Below, piece after piece: positions 15,775 to 23,316 of a stretch of DNA of 24,936 nt. Source of the DNA: Lachnoclostridium sp. UBA7097 (lineage in GTDB: Bacteria > Bacillota > Clostridia > Lachnospirales > Lachnospiraceae); the NCBI GenBank assembly GCA_002499945.1, contig DKYP01000063.1, positions 1-24,936 on the forward strand, read 5' to 3'. Every line of letters begins with the position of its first letter. Positions within the stretch are counted from its first letter, which is position 1. The notes below the pieces were generated by a model, which had not been told where the DNA came from, did not search any database, and was given only the letters and a program-made list of their open reading frames with translations. A program made the translations under genes and the position numbers.

Positions 15775-17148
15775 ATGGAAACTCCAATATATAACTTTGT
15801 TACACATTATAAATCATCAGGTATTTCAAGATTCCATATGCCAGGACATAAAGGACAAAATTTTCTTGGATGTGAAGAACGTGATATAACAGAAATAGAC
15901 GGTGCTGATGTATTAAGCATGGCTGATGGCATTATTGCAGAAAGCCAGCTCAATGCCTCACGCCTTTTTTGTACTGGTAGAACGCTTTACTCCACAGAAG
16001 GCTCGTCACTCTGTATCAAGGCAATGCTTATGGCAGTCCTTTTAGATGCAAGAAAACAAGGCAGGTTTAAAAGGGAATATATACTTGCAGCAAGAAATAT
16101 ACACCGCTCAATGGTTGATGCCTGTGCACTCCTTGGCATTGAAATCCAATTTATAACCAGCCACAGAACCTGTAATATATGCCAGTGCACAGCAACGCCA
16201 CATGATATAGAAGTTTTTCTTGAAAACAGCCAAAAAGAAGGAAGCAGCCTGCCTATAGCTGTATATATTACATCACCCGGTTATCTTGGTGGTATTTCTG
16301 ATATTGAGGGTATATCCGCTATCTGTGAAAAATATTTGCTTCCCCTCGCTGTAGACAATGCACATGGTGCTTACCTTGCTTTTCTTAATGAAAACAGGCA
16401 CCCCATAAAACTTGGTGCTGCAATATGTTGTGATTCTGCACATAAGACACTTCCTGTACTTACAGGGGGTGCATATTTACATATATCAGAAAACTACAAA
16501 GAACGATATAAAGAAACCTCCAGGCGTGCCCTCGCACTGTTTGGCTCAACAAGCCCTTCATATCTTATATTACAGTCACTTGACTTATGTAACAAATATC
16601 TTGCAGAAGGTTATAAAAAAAAGCTGGCAGGCTGCATAAGCATTATAAATGAAACCAAGGATTTTTTAAAGAATAGTGGTATCTGTGTAATTGAAACAGA
16701 ACCTTTAAAAATTGTTATAAATACTGCCTGCTCAGGATATACAGGTACTAATATAAGCAGTGAAATGAGAAAATATGGCATTGAATGTGAATATGCAGAT
16801 ATAGAATATATTGTGCTAATGGTTACACCAGAAAACACACAGGAAGATTTCCAAAAAATAAAAAAATGGGCTTCCTGCACATCCCTGGTATATAATAAAA
16901 AAGAAAAACTGGCATTGCCAGATATCTGTTTAAAAAATCCACAACAAAAAATGCTAATACGTGATGCAGTATTTGCACCATCAGAAGTGATAGATGCCAA
17001 AGACTCCCTTGGACGCATATGCGCAGCAGAAACTGTATCATGCCCGCCAGCTGTGCCTATAGCAATATGCGGGGAAATTATAAACCAGGATATGGTAAGG
17101 CTTTTTGAAATATATAATATAAAAAAGGTCTGCGTTATATCAGAATAA
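15775..17148 (+). CDS. Orn/Lys/Arg decarboxylase-family PLP enzyme
   Basis: A 457-residue fold-type I PLP enzyme. The family signature MPGHKG is at 22-27, the PLP-pyridine aspartate is Asp194 in VDNAHGAY, and the Schiff-base lysine is Lys224 in DSAHKTLPVLTGG. The C-terminal part (PPAVPIAICGEII) is the small domain of the SpeA/CadA-like group lacking an N-terminal wing domain. Such enzymes decarboxylate arginine, lysine or ornithine; the substrate cannot be told here. It sits 3 nt downstream of psd, an unusual neighbour. Either it shares the operon by chance, or its amine product is linked to envelope charge (inference). No terminator is visible after its stop. Confidence 0.85.
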   Translation: METPIYNFVTHYKSSGISRFHMPGHKGQNFLGCEERDITEIDGADVLSMADGIIAESQLNASRLFCTGRTLYSTEGSSLCIKAMLMAVLLDARKQGRFKREYILAARNIHRSMVDACALLGIEIQFITSHRTCNICQCTATPHDIEVFLENSQKEGSSLPIAVYITSPGYLGGISDIEGISAICEKYLLPLAVDNAHGAYLAFLNENRHPIKLGAAICCDSAHKTLPVLTGGAYLHISENYKERYKETSRRALALFGSTSPSYLILQSLDLCNKYLAEGYKKKLAGCISIINETKDFLKNSGICVIETEPLKIVINTACSGYTGTNISSEMRKYGIECEYADIEYIVLMVTPENTQEDFQKIKKWASCTSLVYNKKEKLALPDICLKNPQQKMLIRDAVFAPSEVIDAKDSLGRICAAETVSCPPAVPIAICGEIINQDMVRLFEIYNIKKVCVISE

Positions 17149-17167
17149 TAAATTACTTTCTGGCTAT

Positions 17168-17220
17168 TTTACATTAACCTTACAAAATTGTAAGATTAAA
17201 TGGAGAAATGTAAGTTAAAT
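17168..17220 (+). promoter_or_regulatory. Promoter and repeat region before the BceAB-like genes
   Basis: A candidate promoter is TTTACA (17168-17173), 17 bp, TAAGAT (17191-17196). It overlaps a palindrome CTTACAA-AA-TTGTAAG (17179-17194). TTGTAAGATTAAAT (17188-17201) is nearly repeated as ATGTAAGTTAAAT (17208-17220), with TGTAAG exactly 20 bp apart, the spacing used by OmpR-type regulators. The promoter call is weaker than the repeats. Confidence 0.4.
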
Positions 17221-17227
17221 CTATGGC

Positions 17228-17278
17228 AGGCCTCTTGTTTATTTGTTATCCTTATAACAACAAATAAACAGGGGGTCT
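17228..17278 (+). promoter_or_regulatory. 20-bp leader hairpin covering the ribosome-binding site of the BceA-like gene
   Basis: Bases 17228-17247 pair with 17259-17278 without a single mismatch (three or so G-U pairs near the base), with an 11-nt loop. The GGGGG ribosome-binding sequence (17271-17275) is in the 3' strand and pairs with CCTCT. The start codon is 6 nt beyond the helix. Translation should be blocked while the helix is closed. Confidence 0.6.
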
Positions 17279-17283
17279 TTAAA

Positions 17284-18051
17284 ATGGCAATTTTAGAAGT
17301 AAATAACCTAAAAAAAATATATGTGACAAGATTTGGCAGTAACCAGGTACAGGCACTTAGTAATATTAATTTCTCTGTTGAAGCAGGGGAATATGTTGCA
17401 ATTATGGGTGAATCAGGCTCTGGTAAAACTACCCTGCTTAATATACTTGCAGCGCTTGACAGGCCTACAAGTGGTGAGGTTTTGCTGGAGGGTAAAAATA
17501 TAACAGGTATTAAGGAAAAAGAAATTTCTGCTTTCCGCCGGGATAATTTAGGATTTGTATTCCAGGATTTTAACCTGCTTGATAATTTTTCTCTTAAAGA
17601 CAATATATTCCTTCCGCTTGTATTACAGGGCATGTCACCTGGTAATATGGAACAGAAGTTAAGACCTGTAGCAGCAAAACTTGGAATTACGGAAATCCTT
17701 TCTAAGTATCCATATGAAGTATCAGGCGGGCAGAAACAGCGTACTGCTGTTGCAAGGGCACTGGTAACTTCACCAAAACTTATACTTGCTGATGAACCGA
17801 CAGGTGCTCTTGATTCCAAGGCAGCAGACAGCCTTTTAAAGCTTTTTAAGGAAATCAATGATGACGGGCAGACTGTTTTAATGGTTACACACAGCACAAA
17901 AGCAGCAAGTAATGCTAAAAGGGTGCTCTTTATTAAAGATGGTGAAGTTTTCCACCAGATTTACCGCGGGACTATGAATAACGAAGAAATGTATTCAAAG
18001 ATTTCTGATACATTGACAATACTTGCAACAGGTGGTGATATAAATGAATAA
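17284..18051 (+). CDS. BceA-like ABC transporter ATP-binding protein
   Basis: A 255-residue ATPase of the antimicrobial-peptide-exporter group (BceA, YxdL, MacB branch) paired with an FtsX-type permease. Walker A GESGSGKTT is at 42-50, the signature VSGGQKQR at 146-153, Walker B LILADEPTGALD at 167-178 and the switch His in VTHS. The start at 17284 has GGGGG upstream and fits the family's short N-terminus; the frame stays open upstream to an ATG at 17200, but that ATG has no ribosome-binding site. It overlaps the permease gene by 8 nt. Expression is probably controlled by the leader hairpin and a regulator at the upstream repeats. No response regulator or kinase gene accompanies it on this strand. 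Confidence 0.9.
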   Translation: MAILEVNNLKKIYVTRFGSNQVQALSNINFSVEAGEYVAIMGESGSGKTTLLNILAALDRPTSGEVLLEGKNITGIKEKEISAFRRDNLGFVFQDFNLLDNFSLKDNIFLPLVLQGMSPGNMEQKLRPVAAKLGITEILSKYPYEVSGGQKQRTAVARALVTSPKLILADEPTGALDSKAADSLLKLFKEINDDGQTVLMVTHSTKAASNAKRVLFIKDGEVFHQIYRGTMNNEEMYSKISDTLTILATGGDINE

Positions 18052-20059
18052 GCTTTATGTTAAACTTATGGCAACAAATATTAAAAATGGCAAAAGGTTC
18101 TATCTTCCATATATTCTTGCAGGCATACTTATAGTTATGCTTTTCTATAATATGATGGCAATTTATTATAATGAAGGTCTCTCCCATATGTCAGGCGGGT
18201 CAGATATAAAGATGATTATGAACTTTGGAACAAGAGTTGTTGTAATATTCAGCTTTATTTTTATATTCTACACCAACAGCTTTATAATGAAAAGAAGAAA
18301 AAAGGATATCGGTATTTATAATATTCTTGGCATGGAAAAAAGGCATATTGCAATGGAGCTTTTTGTTGAAACTATAACTATTGCTATAACTGTAATTGTC
18401 TGCGGGCTTGTAACAGGCATTGTATTTGACAAGTTTTTAATGATGTTTTTATATAAAATATTAGAATTTGAAACAAGTATAAAATTTACTATTTCAATAC
18501 AGGCAATCTGCAATTCATTAATTGTATATATAATATTATATTCCCTGACAATGGTGTACAATGTCCTGCAGGTAAAACTTTCAAACCCTATAGAGCTTCT
18601 GCGTGGAGGAAATGTAGGAGAAAAAGAACCAAAGACAAAAATAATTATGGCTATTGCAGGTTTTGTATGCCTTGGCATAGGATATTATATTGCGATTACA
18701 ACAGAAAATCCAATAGCTGCAGTTACACTTTTCTTTGTTGCTGTAGTTCTTGTAATAATTGGTACTTATTGCCTCTTTACTGCTGGAAGCATTGCACTTT
18801 TAAAAATGCTTAAAAACAATAAAAATTATTATTATAAAAAGAAGCATTTTATAGCTGTATCAGGTATGCTTTACAGGATGAAGCAGAATGCAACAGGACT
18901 TGCAAATATATGTATCCTTTCTACAATGGTGCTTGTTATGGTTTCTACAACTGTAAGCATGTTTATCGGGGAAGAAGATATTTTGAAGACACGTTTTGAA
19001 ACAGAAATAAATATTGCAGGTTACTCAGACCAGCCACAGGACAGCTCAAAACTGGATAAAATTGTTGAAGATGAAATAAATAAAAGCGGAAGAAAGATAA
19101 CAAATAAATATGGCCATATTGGTATAAATCTTGCAGGGATTATGAAAGGCAGTGAACTGGATACTAAAGGGGAGGATGGCATACAGTATAATTATTCAGA
19201 CATAACATTTATTAACCTGGTTACAAGAGAAAGTTTTAAAAATATAATCAATATAGATACTGGTGATATCCCGGAAGATGAAGTTATAATATACAGCAAT
19301 CCTGAATATACAGAAAAAGAACTAAAATTGCAAGGCCATACCTTTAAAGTAAAAGAAAGCTTTAAAGCTGGTGATGAGTTTTTCCCAGTAGCAGATAATA
19401 CAATAGCAAATTGTTTCTATGCTGTTGTAAATGACTATAATGAGCTTGAAAAAGTTGCCAGCAAGTTAAGGGAACAGAAAGGGTCTGATACTGATATTTA
19501 CACATATGAGCTGCATATAGATATTGATGGTACAAAAGAACAGAAAAAACAATGTGGCAATGCTGTAATTAAAGCCATCCGAGATAAGAAAAGTGATGAA
19601 ACAGGTTATTCTGCAAGGATGGTTGAAACAAGGGAAAATAACAGGGAAAGTTTTTTTGGCTTATATGGAGGGCTTTTCTTCCTTGGCATATTCCTCGGCG
19701 TAATGTTCCTTATGATTACAGTCCTTATAATATTTTACAAACAGATATCAGAAGGATATGAAGACAGGGAAAGGTTTATTATAATGGAAAAAACCGGTAT
19801 GGGCAAAAAAGATGTAAAAACAAGTATACGCTCACAGATAAGAACAGTATTCCTGTTGCCTATAGCTGTAGCAGCAATACATGTAACAGCTGCATTCCCT
19901 ATGATAAGAAGGCTTCTGTTAATGCTTAATATGGCAAATTATAAACTATATGCCAGATGCACAGTAGCTACAATTCTTGTATTTGCAGTAATCTATATAA
20001 TAGTATTCCTGCTTACATCAAGGACATATTATAAAATTGTTGGTGAAGAAAACAGGTAA
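18044..20059 (+). CDS. BceB-like FtsX-family ABC permease
   Basis: A 671-residue permease with about ten membrane segments in the BceB layout: a first helix at about 22-42, an FtsX domain around 60-165, and a long extracellular domain of roughly 220 residues (about 310-535) rich in charged residues between late helices. A C-terminal FtsX domain (YGGLFFLGIFLGVMFLMITV onward) closes the protein. The extracellular domain is the element that senses or engages the peptide-lipid target in known BceB proteins; here its target is unknown. The ATG at 18044 lies inside the end of the ATPase gene. Length matches the family. Confidence 0.9.
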   Translation: MNKLYVKLMATNIKNGKRFYLPYILAGILIVMLFYNMMAIYYNEGLSHMSGGSDIKMIMNFGTRVVVIFSFIFIFYTNSFIMKRRKKDIGIYNILGMEKRHIAMELFVETITIAITVIVCGLVTGIVFDKFLMMFLYKILEFETSIKFTISIQAICNSLIVYIILYSLTMVYNVLQVKLSNPIELLRGGNVGEKEPKTKIIMAIAGFVCLGIGYYIAITTENPIAAVTLFFVAVVLVIIGTYCLFTAGSIALLKMLKNNKNYYYKKKHFIAVSGMLYRMKQNATGLANICILSTMVLVMVSTTVSMFIGEEDILKTRFETEINIAGYSDQPQDSSKLDKIVEDEINKSGRKITNKYGHIGINLAGIMKGSELDTKGEDGIQYNYSDITFINLVTRESFKNIINIDTGDIPEDEVIIYSNPEYTEKELKLQGHTFKVKESFKAGDEFFPVADNTIANCFYAVVNDYNELEKVASKLREQKGSDTDIYTYELHIDIDGTKEQKKQCGNAVIKAIRDKKSDETGYSARMVETRENNRESFFGLYGGLFFLGIFLGVMFLMITVLIIFYKQISEGYEDRERFIIMEKTGMGKKDVKTSIRSQIRTVFLLPIAVAAIHVTAAFPMIRRLLLMLNMANYKLYARCTVATILVFAVIYIIVFLLTSRTYYKIVGEENR

Positions 20060-20067
20060 TTTATTTT

Positions 20068-20100
20068 AAAGAGGAGGACCATTATTATTCCTCCTCTTTT
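20068..20100. terminator. Bidirectional terminator between convergent genes
   Basis: AAAGAGGAGGA (20068-20078) pairs with TCCTCCTCTTT (20089-20099) around a 10-nt loop, with T-rich tails on both strands. It ends the BceB-like gene on the plus strand and the DUF1622 gene on the minus strand. The last codons (Glu-Glu-Glu-stop) of the DUF1622 gene are part of one arm. Confidence 0.85.
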
Positions 20101-20402
20101 ATCTCCCAGTGTATCAGAAAGGCAAGGGCAGCACGCAGTAATATAATTCCTGCAACAGTGGCTATCTCTGACCATTGCCTTACAACAACTGTACGTAATA
20201 TCTCACTTCCCATTTTAAATTCCAAGGCAACAGCAAGTCCTTTTGCAAGGTCCCTCTTGGTTTCTGGCGAATGCCTTACATAATTATAAAAACCCTTTAT
20301 GCCAGCAGCCGCAATAATTAATACACCCATAAATTCAAGTACAACTATTATAAATTCTGTCATTATATGAAGTACCGTTTCAAGCTGGTTTAATAATTCC
20401 AT
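20085..20402 (-). CDS. DUF1622 family membrane protein
   Basis: A 105-residue protein with a long hydrophobic helix at about 13-36 (MTEFIIVVLEFMGVLIIAAAG) and a second near 78-98. The central RDLAKGLAVALEFKMGSEILRT is the conserved DUF1622 core. No function is known for the family. The start at 20402 is chosen because GGAG lies 7 nt before it; an in-frame ATG at 20414 has none. It has its own promoter and lies between two peptide-resistance-type transporters, facing the first and on the same strand as the second. Confidence 0.85.
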   Translation of the reverse strand: MELLNQLETVLHIMTEFIIVVLEFMGVLIIAAAGIKGFYNYVRHSPETKRDLAKGLAVALEFKMGSEILRTVVVRQWSEIATVAGIILLRAALAFLIHWEIKEEE

Positions 20403-20447
20403 TTTAATCTCCATTATTATAAAATTATTTTCTGCACCATATTGTAT

Positions 20448-20475
20448 ATTTTATATAAATTACAGTGGGTGTCAA
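20448..20475 (-). promoter_or_regulatory. Promoter of the DUF1622 gene
   Basis: On the minus strand a perfect TTGACA (20475-20470) is followed after 16 bp by TAAAAT (20453-20448), about 45 nt before the start codon. Confidence 0.65.
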
Positions 20476-20563
20476 GGGTATTATGGATAAGAAACATTAA
20501 AAGTTTTAAAAACCATGTAATATGTTGCACCAGATGCAGTTGGGAAAAAAGGTTCTGATACAA

Positions 20564-21469
20564 CTACGAAGTTTTTTTCCGGATTATAGTAAATCCTGTA
20601 CAGAACATTCCATCTTCTATATGTGCATACACCTCACCACCCATACGTTCCACAAACATTTTTACTATGGAAAGCCCTAACCCTGTTGAATGGTTTCTTT
20701 CCTCTTTTCCTGTATAAAACCTGTTAAAGACCTGGCTGGCATCTATATTACAATCTTTGTCCACTGGATTTTCCACTGATATCTCCAGAAATGGTTTTTC
20801 CTGCACAGGCACAATAGAAACTTTTACATTGCCTTCTGAATACCTCAGGCTGTTTTTTAAAAGGTTCTGCATAATGCGTTTTAACAATTCTTTATCTGCC
20901 ATTCCAAAATATGTTCCTGTGCTTTCCAGTTCCATTATAATACTGTTCTTTTCAAATTCAGGTATAAAGTCTGTCATTACCTCTGTTACCAGATTAGTAA
21001 TATTAATCCTTTTAAGGACAATTTCTTCTTCTGCCCCTGACCAATAAGAGTATTCAAAAAACTGGTTTACTATTTTTTCCATTTCAGATGTATGGTTTAA
21101 ACATATTTCCAGATACTCACGCCCTGCATTATCCATTTTTGTTTTACACATTAATTGCAGATAACCTTTCATAACAGCAAGCGGTGTCCTGATATCATGT
21201 GAAATATTAGTTATAAGCTTTTTAAATTCCTGTTCCTTAATTTCCTGTGACACACGCAGTGCAGTTTCCTGGCGTAATGTTTTATTTAGAGATACAGTCA
21301 TTTCTTCTAAACTTCTGTCCCTTATTTCAAGCAGCACAGGATTTGATGCCTCATCTTCCCTGCGCCTGTCAAGCTGCCTTGTAATGCTTCTAAGCTGTAA
21401 TTTTATACACACAATATACGTAGCCAGGGTAATACAGATTATTAAAATTATTATAAATGCCAGTACCAT
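20564..21469 (-). CDS. Sensor histidine kinase with one membrane helix
   Basis: A 301-residue kinase. One N-terminal membrane helix (about 2-23) is followed directly by a linker and the HisKA domain with ITNISHDIRTPL (phospho-acceptor His91). The HATPase domain shows the N box QNLLKNSLRYS (Asn202, Asn206) and STGLGLSIVKMF (263-269). There is no extracellular sensor domain; known kinases of this build rely on a partner transporter or membrane signal. AGGTGGGG precedes the ATG. It is the last gene of a regulator-ATPase-permease-kinase cluster, 15 nt after the permease. It most likely phosphorylates the regulator at 23317-23988. Confidence 0.92.
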   Translation of the reverse strand: MVLAFIIILIICITLATYIVCIKLQLRSITRQLDRRREDEASNPVLLEIRDRSLEEMTVSLNKTLRQETALRVSQEIKEQEFKKLITNISHDIRTPLAVMKGYLQLMCKTKMDNAGREYLEICLNHTSEMEKIVNQFFEYSYWSGAEEEIVLKRINITNLVTEVMTDFIPEFEKNSIIMELESTGTYFGMADKELLKRIMQNLLKNSLRYSEGNVKVSIVPVQEKPFLEISVENPVDKDCNIDASQVFNRFYTGKEERNHSTGLGLSIVKMFVERMGGEVYAHIEDGMFCTGFTIIRKKTS

Positions 21470-21484
21470 AGCCCCACCTGGTTT

Positions 21485-22264
21485 CTATTTTAATTCAGTT
21501 CTTTTAAACTTCCACAGCCCCGCCGCACATATTGCCACTATCCATGCAGCACTTATACAGCTTGTTCTTATAATATCATTAAAGCTTACATCCATTTTAA
21601 GTACCTGCCTGTACAAACCTGCTGGGGTGTAGTTTACAATCTTTAACAAAGATTCTGGTAAAAGTGCCGTAATAATGTTAAAACCAAAGGCAATCCCGAT
21701 AATACAGATTCCCATTGTAATGCTTGTTTTCTGTGTTATAAACGCAATTACGCCACATATTACAAATATACTAAGATATGCAAGGCTTCCTGCAAATAAC
21801 ATTCCAGCTATATAATTCCACTGGCACAGGTTTCCAACAACTTCCTGTGTGCCTATGCCATTTTTTATAAATATAAATATGCTTCCGCCTGTCCATACAA
21901 CCAGGCACATTAAAAATGAAGTAATAAGATACGTAACTACCTTTACCAGATACACCTTTGTACGGCTTTTACCATAACAAACAGCTTCCTGTATTGTCCT
22001 GGTTTCAAATGCCGAACTGACCATCCACCCTGCCAGAAGCGCAGCAAGTAAAACCACAAGTGAATAGTCTTCCATACTGCTTAACAGGCTTCCGCCGCCA
22101 TATAAAAGATAATCCCATCCAGCCTCTTTAATTTCTGTGGCATAACTTGCACCTGATTCACGTATTCCTAAAAAAACTGATGTAAGCAGGATAAATAAAA
22201 ACAACATCTTTACTGCCAGTGTCTTCCTTATCTGGTAAACCTCACTCCTGAACAAACCCATCAT
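21485..22264 (-). CDS. ABC-2 type permease of a BcrA-linked transporter
   Basis: A 259-residue membrane protein with about six hydrophobic segments: first helix near 20-38, a pair around 70-90 and 105-135, and the last near 235-252 (ISAAWIVAICAAGLW). This is the layout of LanE/BcrB-type permeases of peptide-immunity transporters. It is the only permease in the cluster, so it would form a homodimer, unlike LanFEG systems with two different permeases. GGAGG precedes ATG 22264 by about 10 nt; a second ATG follows immediately. The start overlaps the ATPase gene by 23 nt, implying coupled translation. Confidence 0.85.
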   Translation of the reverse strand: MMGLFRSEVYQIRKTLAVKMLFLFILLTSVFLGIRESGASYATEIKEAGWDYLLYGGGSLLSSMEDYSLVVLLAALLAGWMVSSAFETRTIQEAVCYGKSRTKVYLVKVVTYLITSFLMCLVVWTGGSIFIFIKNGIGTQEVVGNLCQWNYIAGMLFAGSLAYLSIFVICGVIAFITQKTSITMGICIIGIAFGFNIITALLPESLLKIVNYTPAGLYRQVLKMDVSFNDIIRTSCISAAWIVAICAAGLWKFKRTELK

Positions 22265-23180
22265 TTGTATCCCCTCCAATCACATGCATATAATATTCTT
22301 CAAGGCTTGTTTCCACTGCAGCAAGCTTTGTAACTACAACACCATTATCATATAAAACCTGTCCGAACTGTTCCATATTGCCAGGCAGGTCATATAAACT
22401 AATGCTTTTATCAGGCATTACCTGGAAATTACCCGTTTTTAATTCTTTTTCAAGAACCATTGCAAGTTTATTTATATCTGTGCTTTCTATGGAAATATAA
22501 CTTTTACAATGCTCCTCCAGTTCTTCATGTGTAAGTATATCTTTAACCTCACCATTATGGATTATAATATAATCGGTAGCTGTCTGGTATAGCTCTGGCA
22601 GGTTATGGCTTGAAATTAATATTGTTTTATTCTCAAATTCCCTTAACCTTTTTAATAAATTACGGATTTCTATTACACCCGAAGGGTCTAATGCATTAAT
22701 TGGTTCATCAAGCAATAAAAGTTCAGGACTCCCAAGCAGTACAACAGCAATACCAAGCCTTTGCTTCATGCCAAGTGAAAAATTCTTAACCTTTTTCCTG
22801 CCCGTATCCTTAAGCCCTGTTAACTCCAGCAATTCATCTTCAAGTTCAAAATTAGGAAGCCCTCTCATAAGACACTGGAAATGCATGTTTTCCTTTGCTG
22901 TCATATTACCTATTACCGCCGGGTATTCAATTAACGCACCAATACGCCTGTTTATATTTTCTATGCCATTATCCTTGCTCCTGCCAAACAGCTCCACTGT
23001 CCCGTCTGTCGGGAAACTTAACCCTGACACCATGCGCATAAGTGTAGTCTTGCCTGCGCCGTTTTTGCCAATAAGCCCGTAAATCCTGCCCTTCTCCAGC
23101 CGCAGGTTTACATTTTTTAATGCCCACTGGGAATTATAACGTTTAGAAAGATTTTTAATCTCTAAAACTGCATTACCCAT
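22242..23180 (-). CDS. BcrA/LanF-like ABC transporter ATP-binding protein
   Basis: A 312-residue ATPase of the bacitracin/lantibiotic-immunity type. Walker A GKNGAGKTT is at 38-46, the Q-loop region has ALIEYPAVIGNMTAKEN, the signature FSLGMKQR is at 134-141, Walker B LLLLDEP at 154-160 and the switch His in SSHNLPEL. The roughly 90-residue C-terminal extension after the ATPase core is normal for this group. GGGAGG lies 9 nt before the ATG. The 136-nt gap from the regulator gene carries a promoter with direct repeats, so the transporter and kinase can be induced separately from the regulator. The exported substrate is unknown; a peptide antibiotic is inferred from family. Confidence 0.92.
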   Translation of the reverse strand: MGNAVLEIKNLSKRYNSQWALKNVNLRLEKGRIYGLIGKNGAGKTTLMRMVSGLSFPTDGTVELFGRSKDNGIENINRRIGALIEYPAVIGNMTAKENMHFQCLMRGLPNFELEDELLELTGLKDTGRKKVKNFSLGMKQRLGIAVVLLGSPELLLLDEPINALDPSGVIEIRNLLKRLREFENKTILISSHNLPELYQTATDYIIIHNGEVKDILTHEELEEHCKSYISIESTDINKLAMVLEKELKTGNFQVMPDKSISLYDLPGNMEQFGQVLYDNGVVVTKLAAVETSLEEYYMHVIGGDTNDGFVQE

Positions 23181-23229
23181 AAAACTTTTCCTCCCTGTTA
23201 TTATTTGTTAATATTATTTTTTCTTACAA

Positions 23230-23290
23230 ACCCATTATAAAAATAAAAGGTCTGGTAAATGTTAAGAAAAAACATAAAATGTTAAGAAAA
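23230..23290 (-). promoter_or_regulatory. Regulator-dependent promoter with 20-bp-spaced direct repeats
   Basis: AAATGTTAAGAAAA occurs twice on the plus strand (23257-23270 and 23277-23290), exactly 20 bp apart. On the minus strand the downstream copy abuts the -35 region of a TATAAT box at about 23234-23239. No good -35 hexamer is present at 16-18 bp. Two identical half-sites two helical turns apart over a poor -35 is the standard layout for an OmpR/PhoB-type activator; the neighbouring regulator is the obvious candidate. Confidence 0.6.
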
Positions 23291-23316
23291 GGTAAAGTTT
23301 TATAAGAAATACAATT

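Noticed and set aside
17200..17283. 28-residue N-terminal extension of the BceA-like ATPase
   Set aside because: The frame is open, but the ATG at 17200 has no Shine-Dalgarno site, lies within the promoter repeats, and ABC ATPases of this group start at the MAILEV position.
17196..17897. 233-codon minus-strand frame opposite the BceA-like gene
   Set aside because: It mirrors the ATPase gene, has no family motif and no ribosome-binding site.
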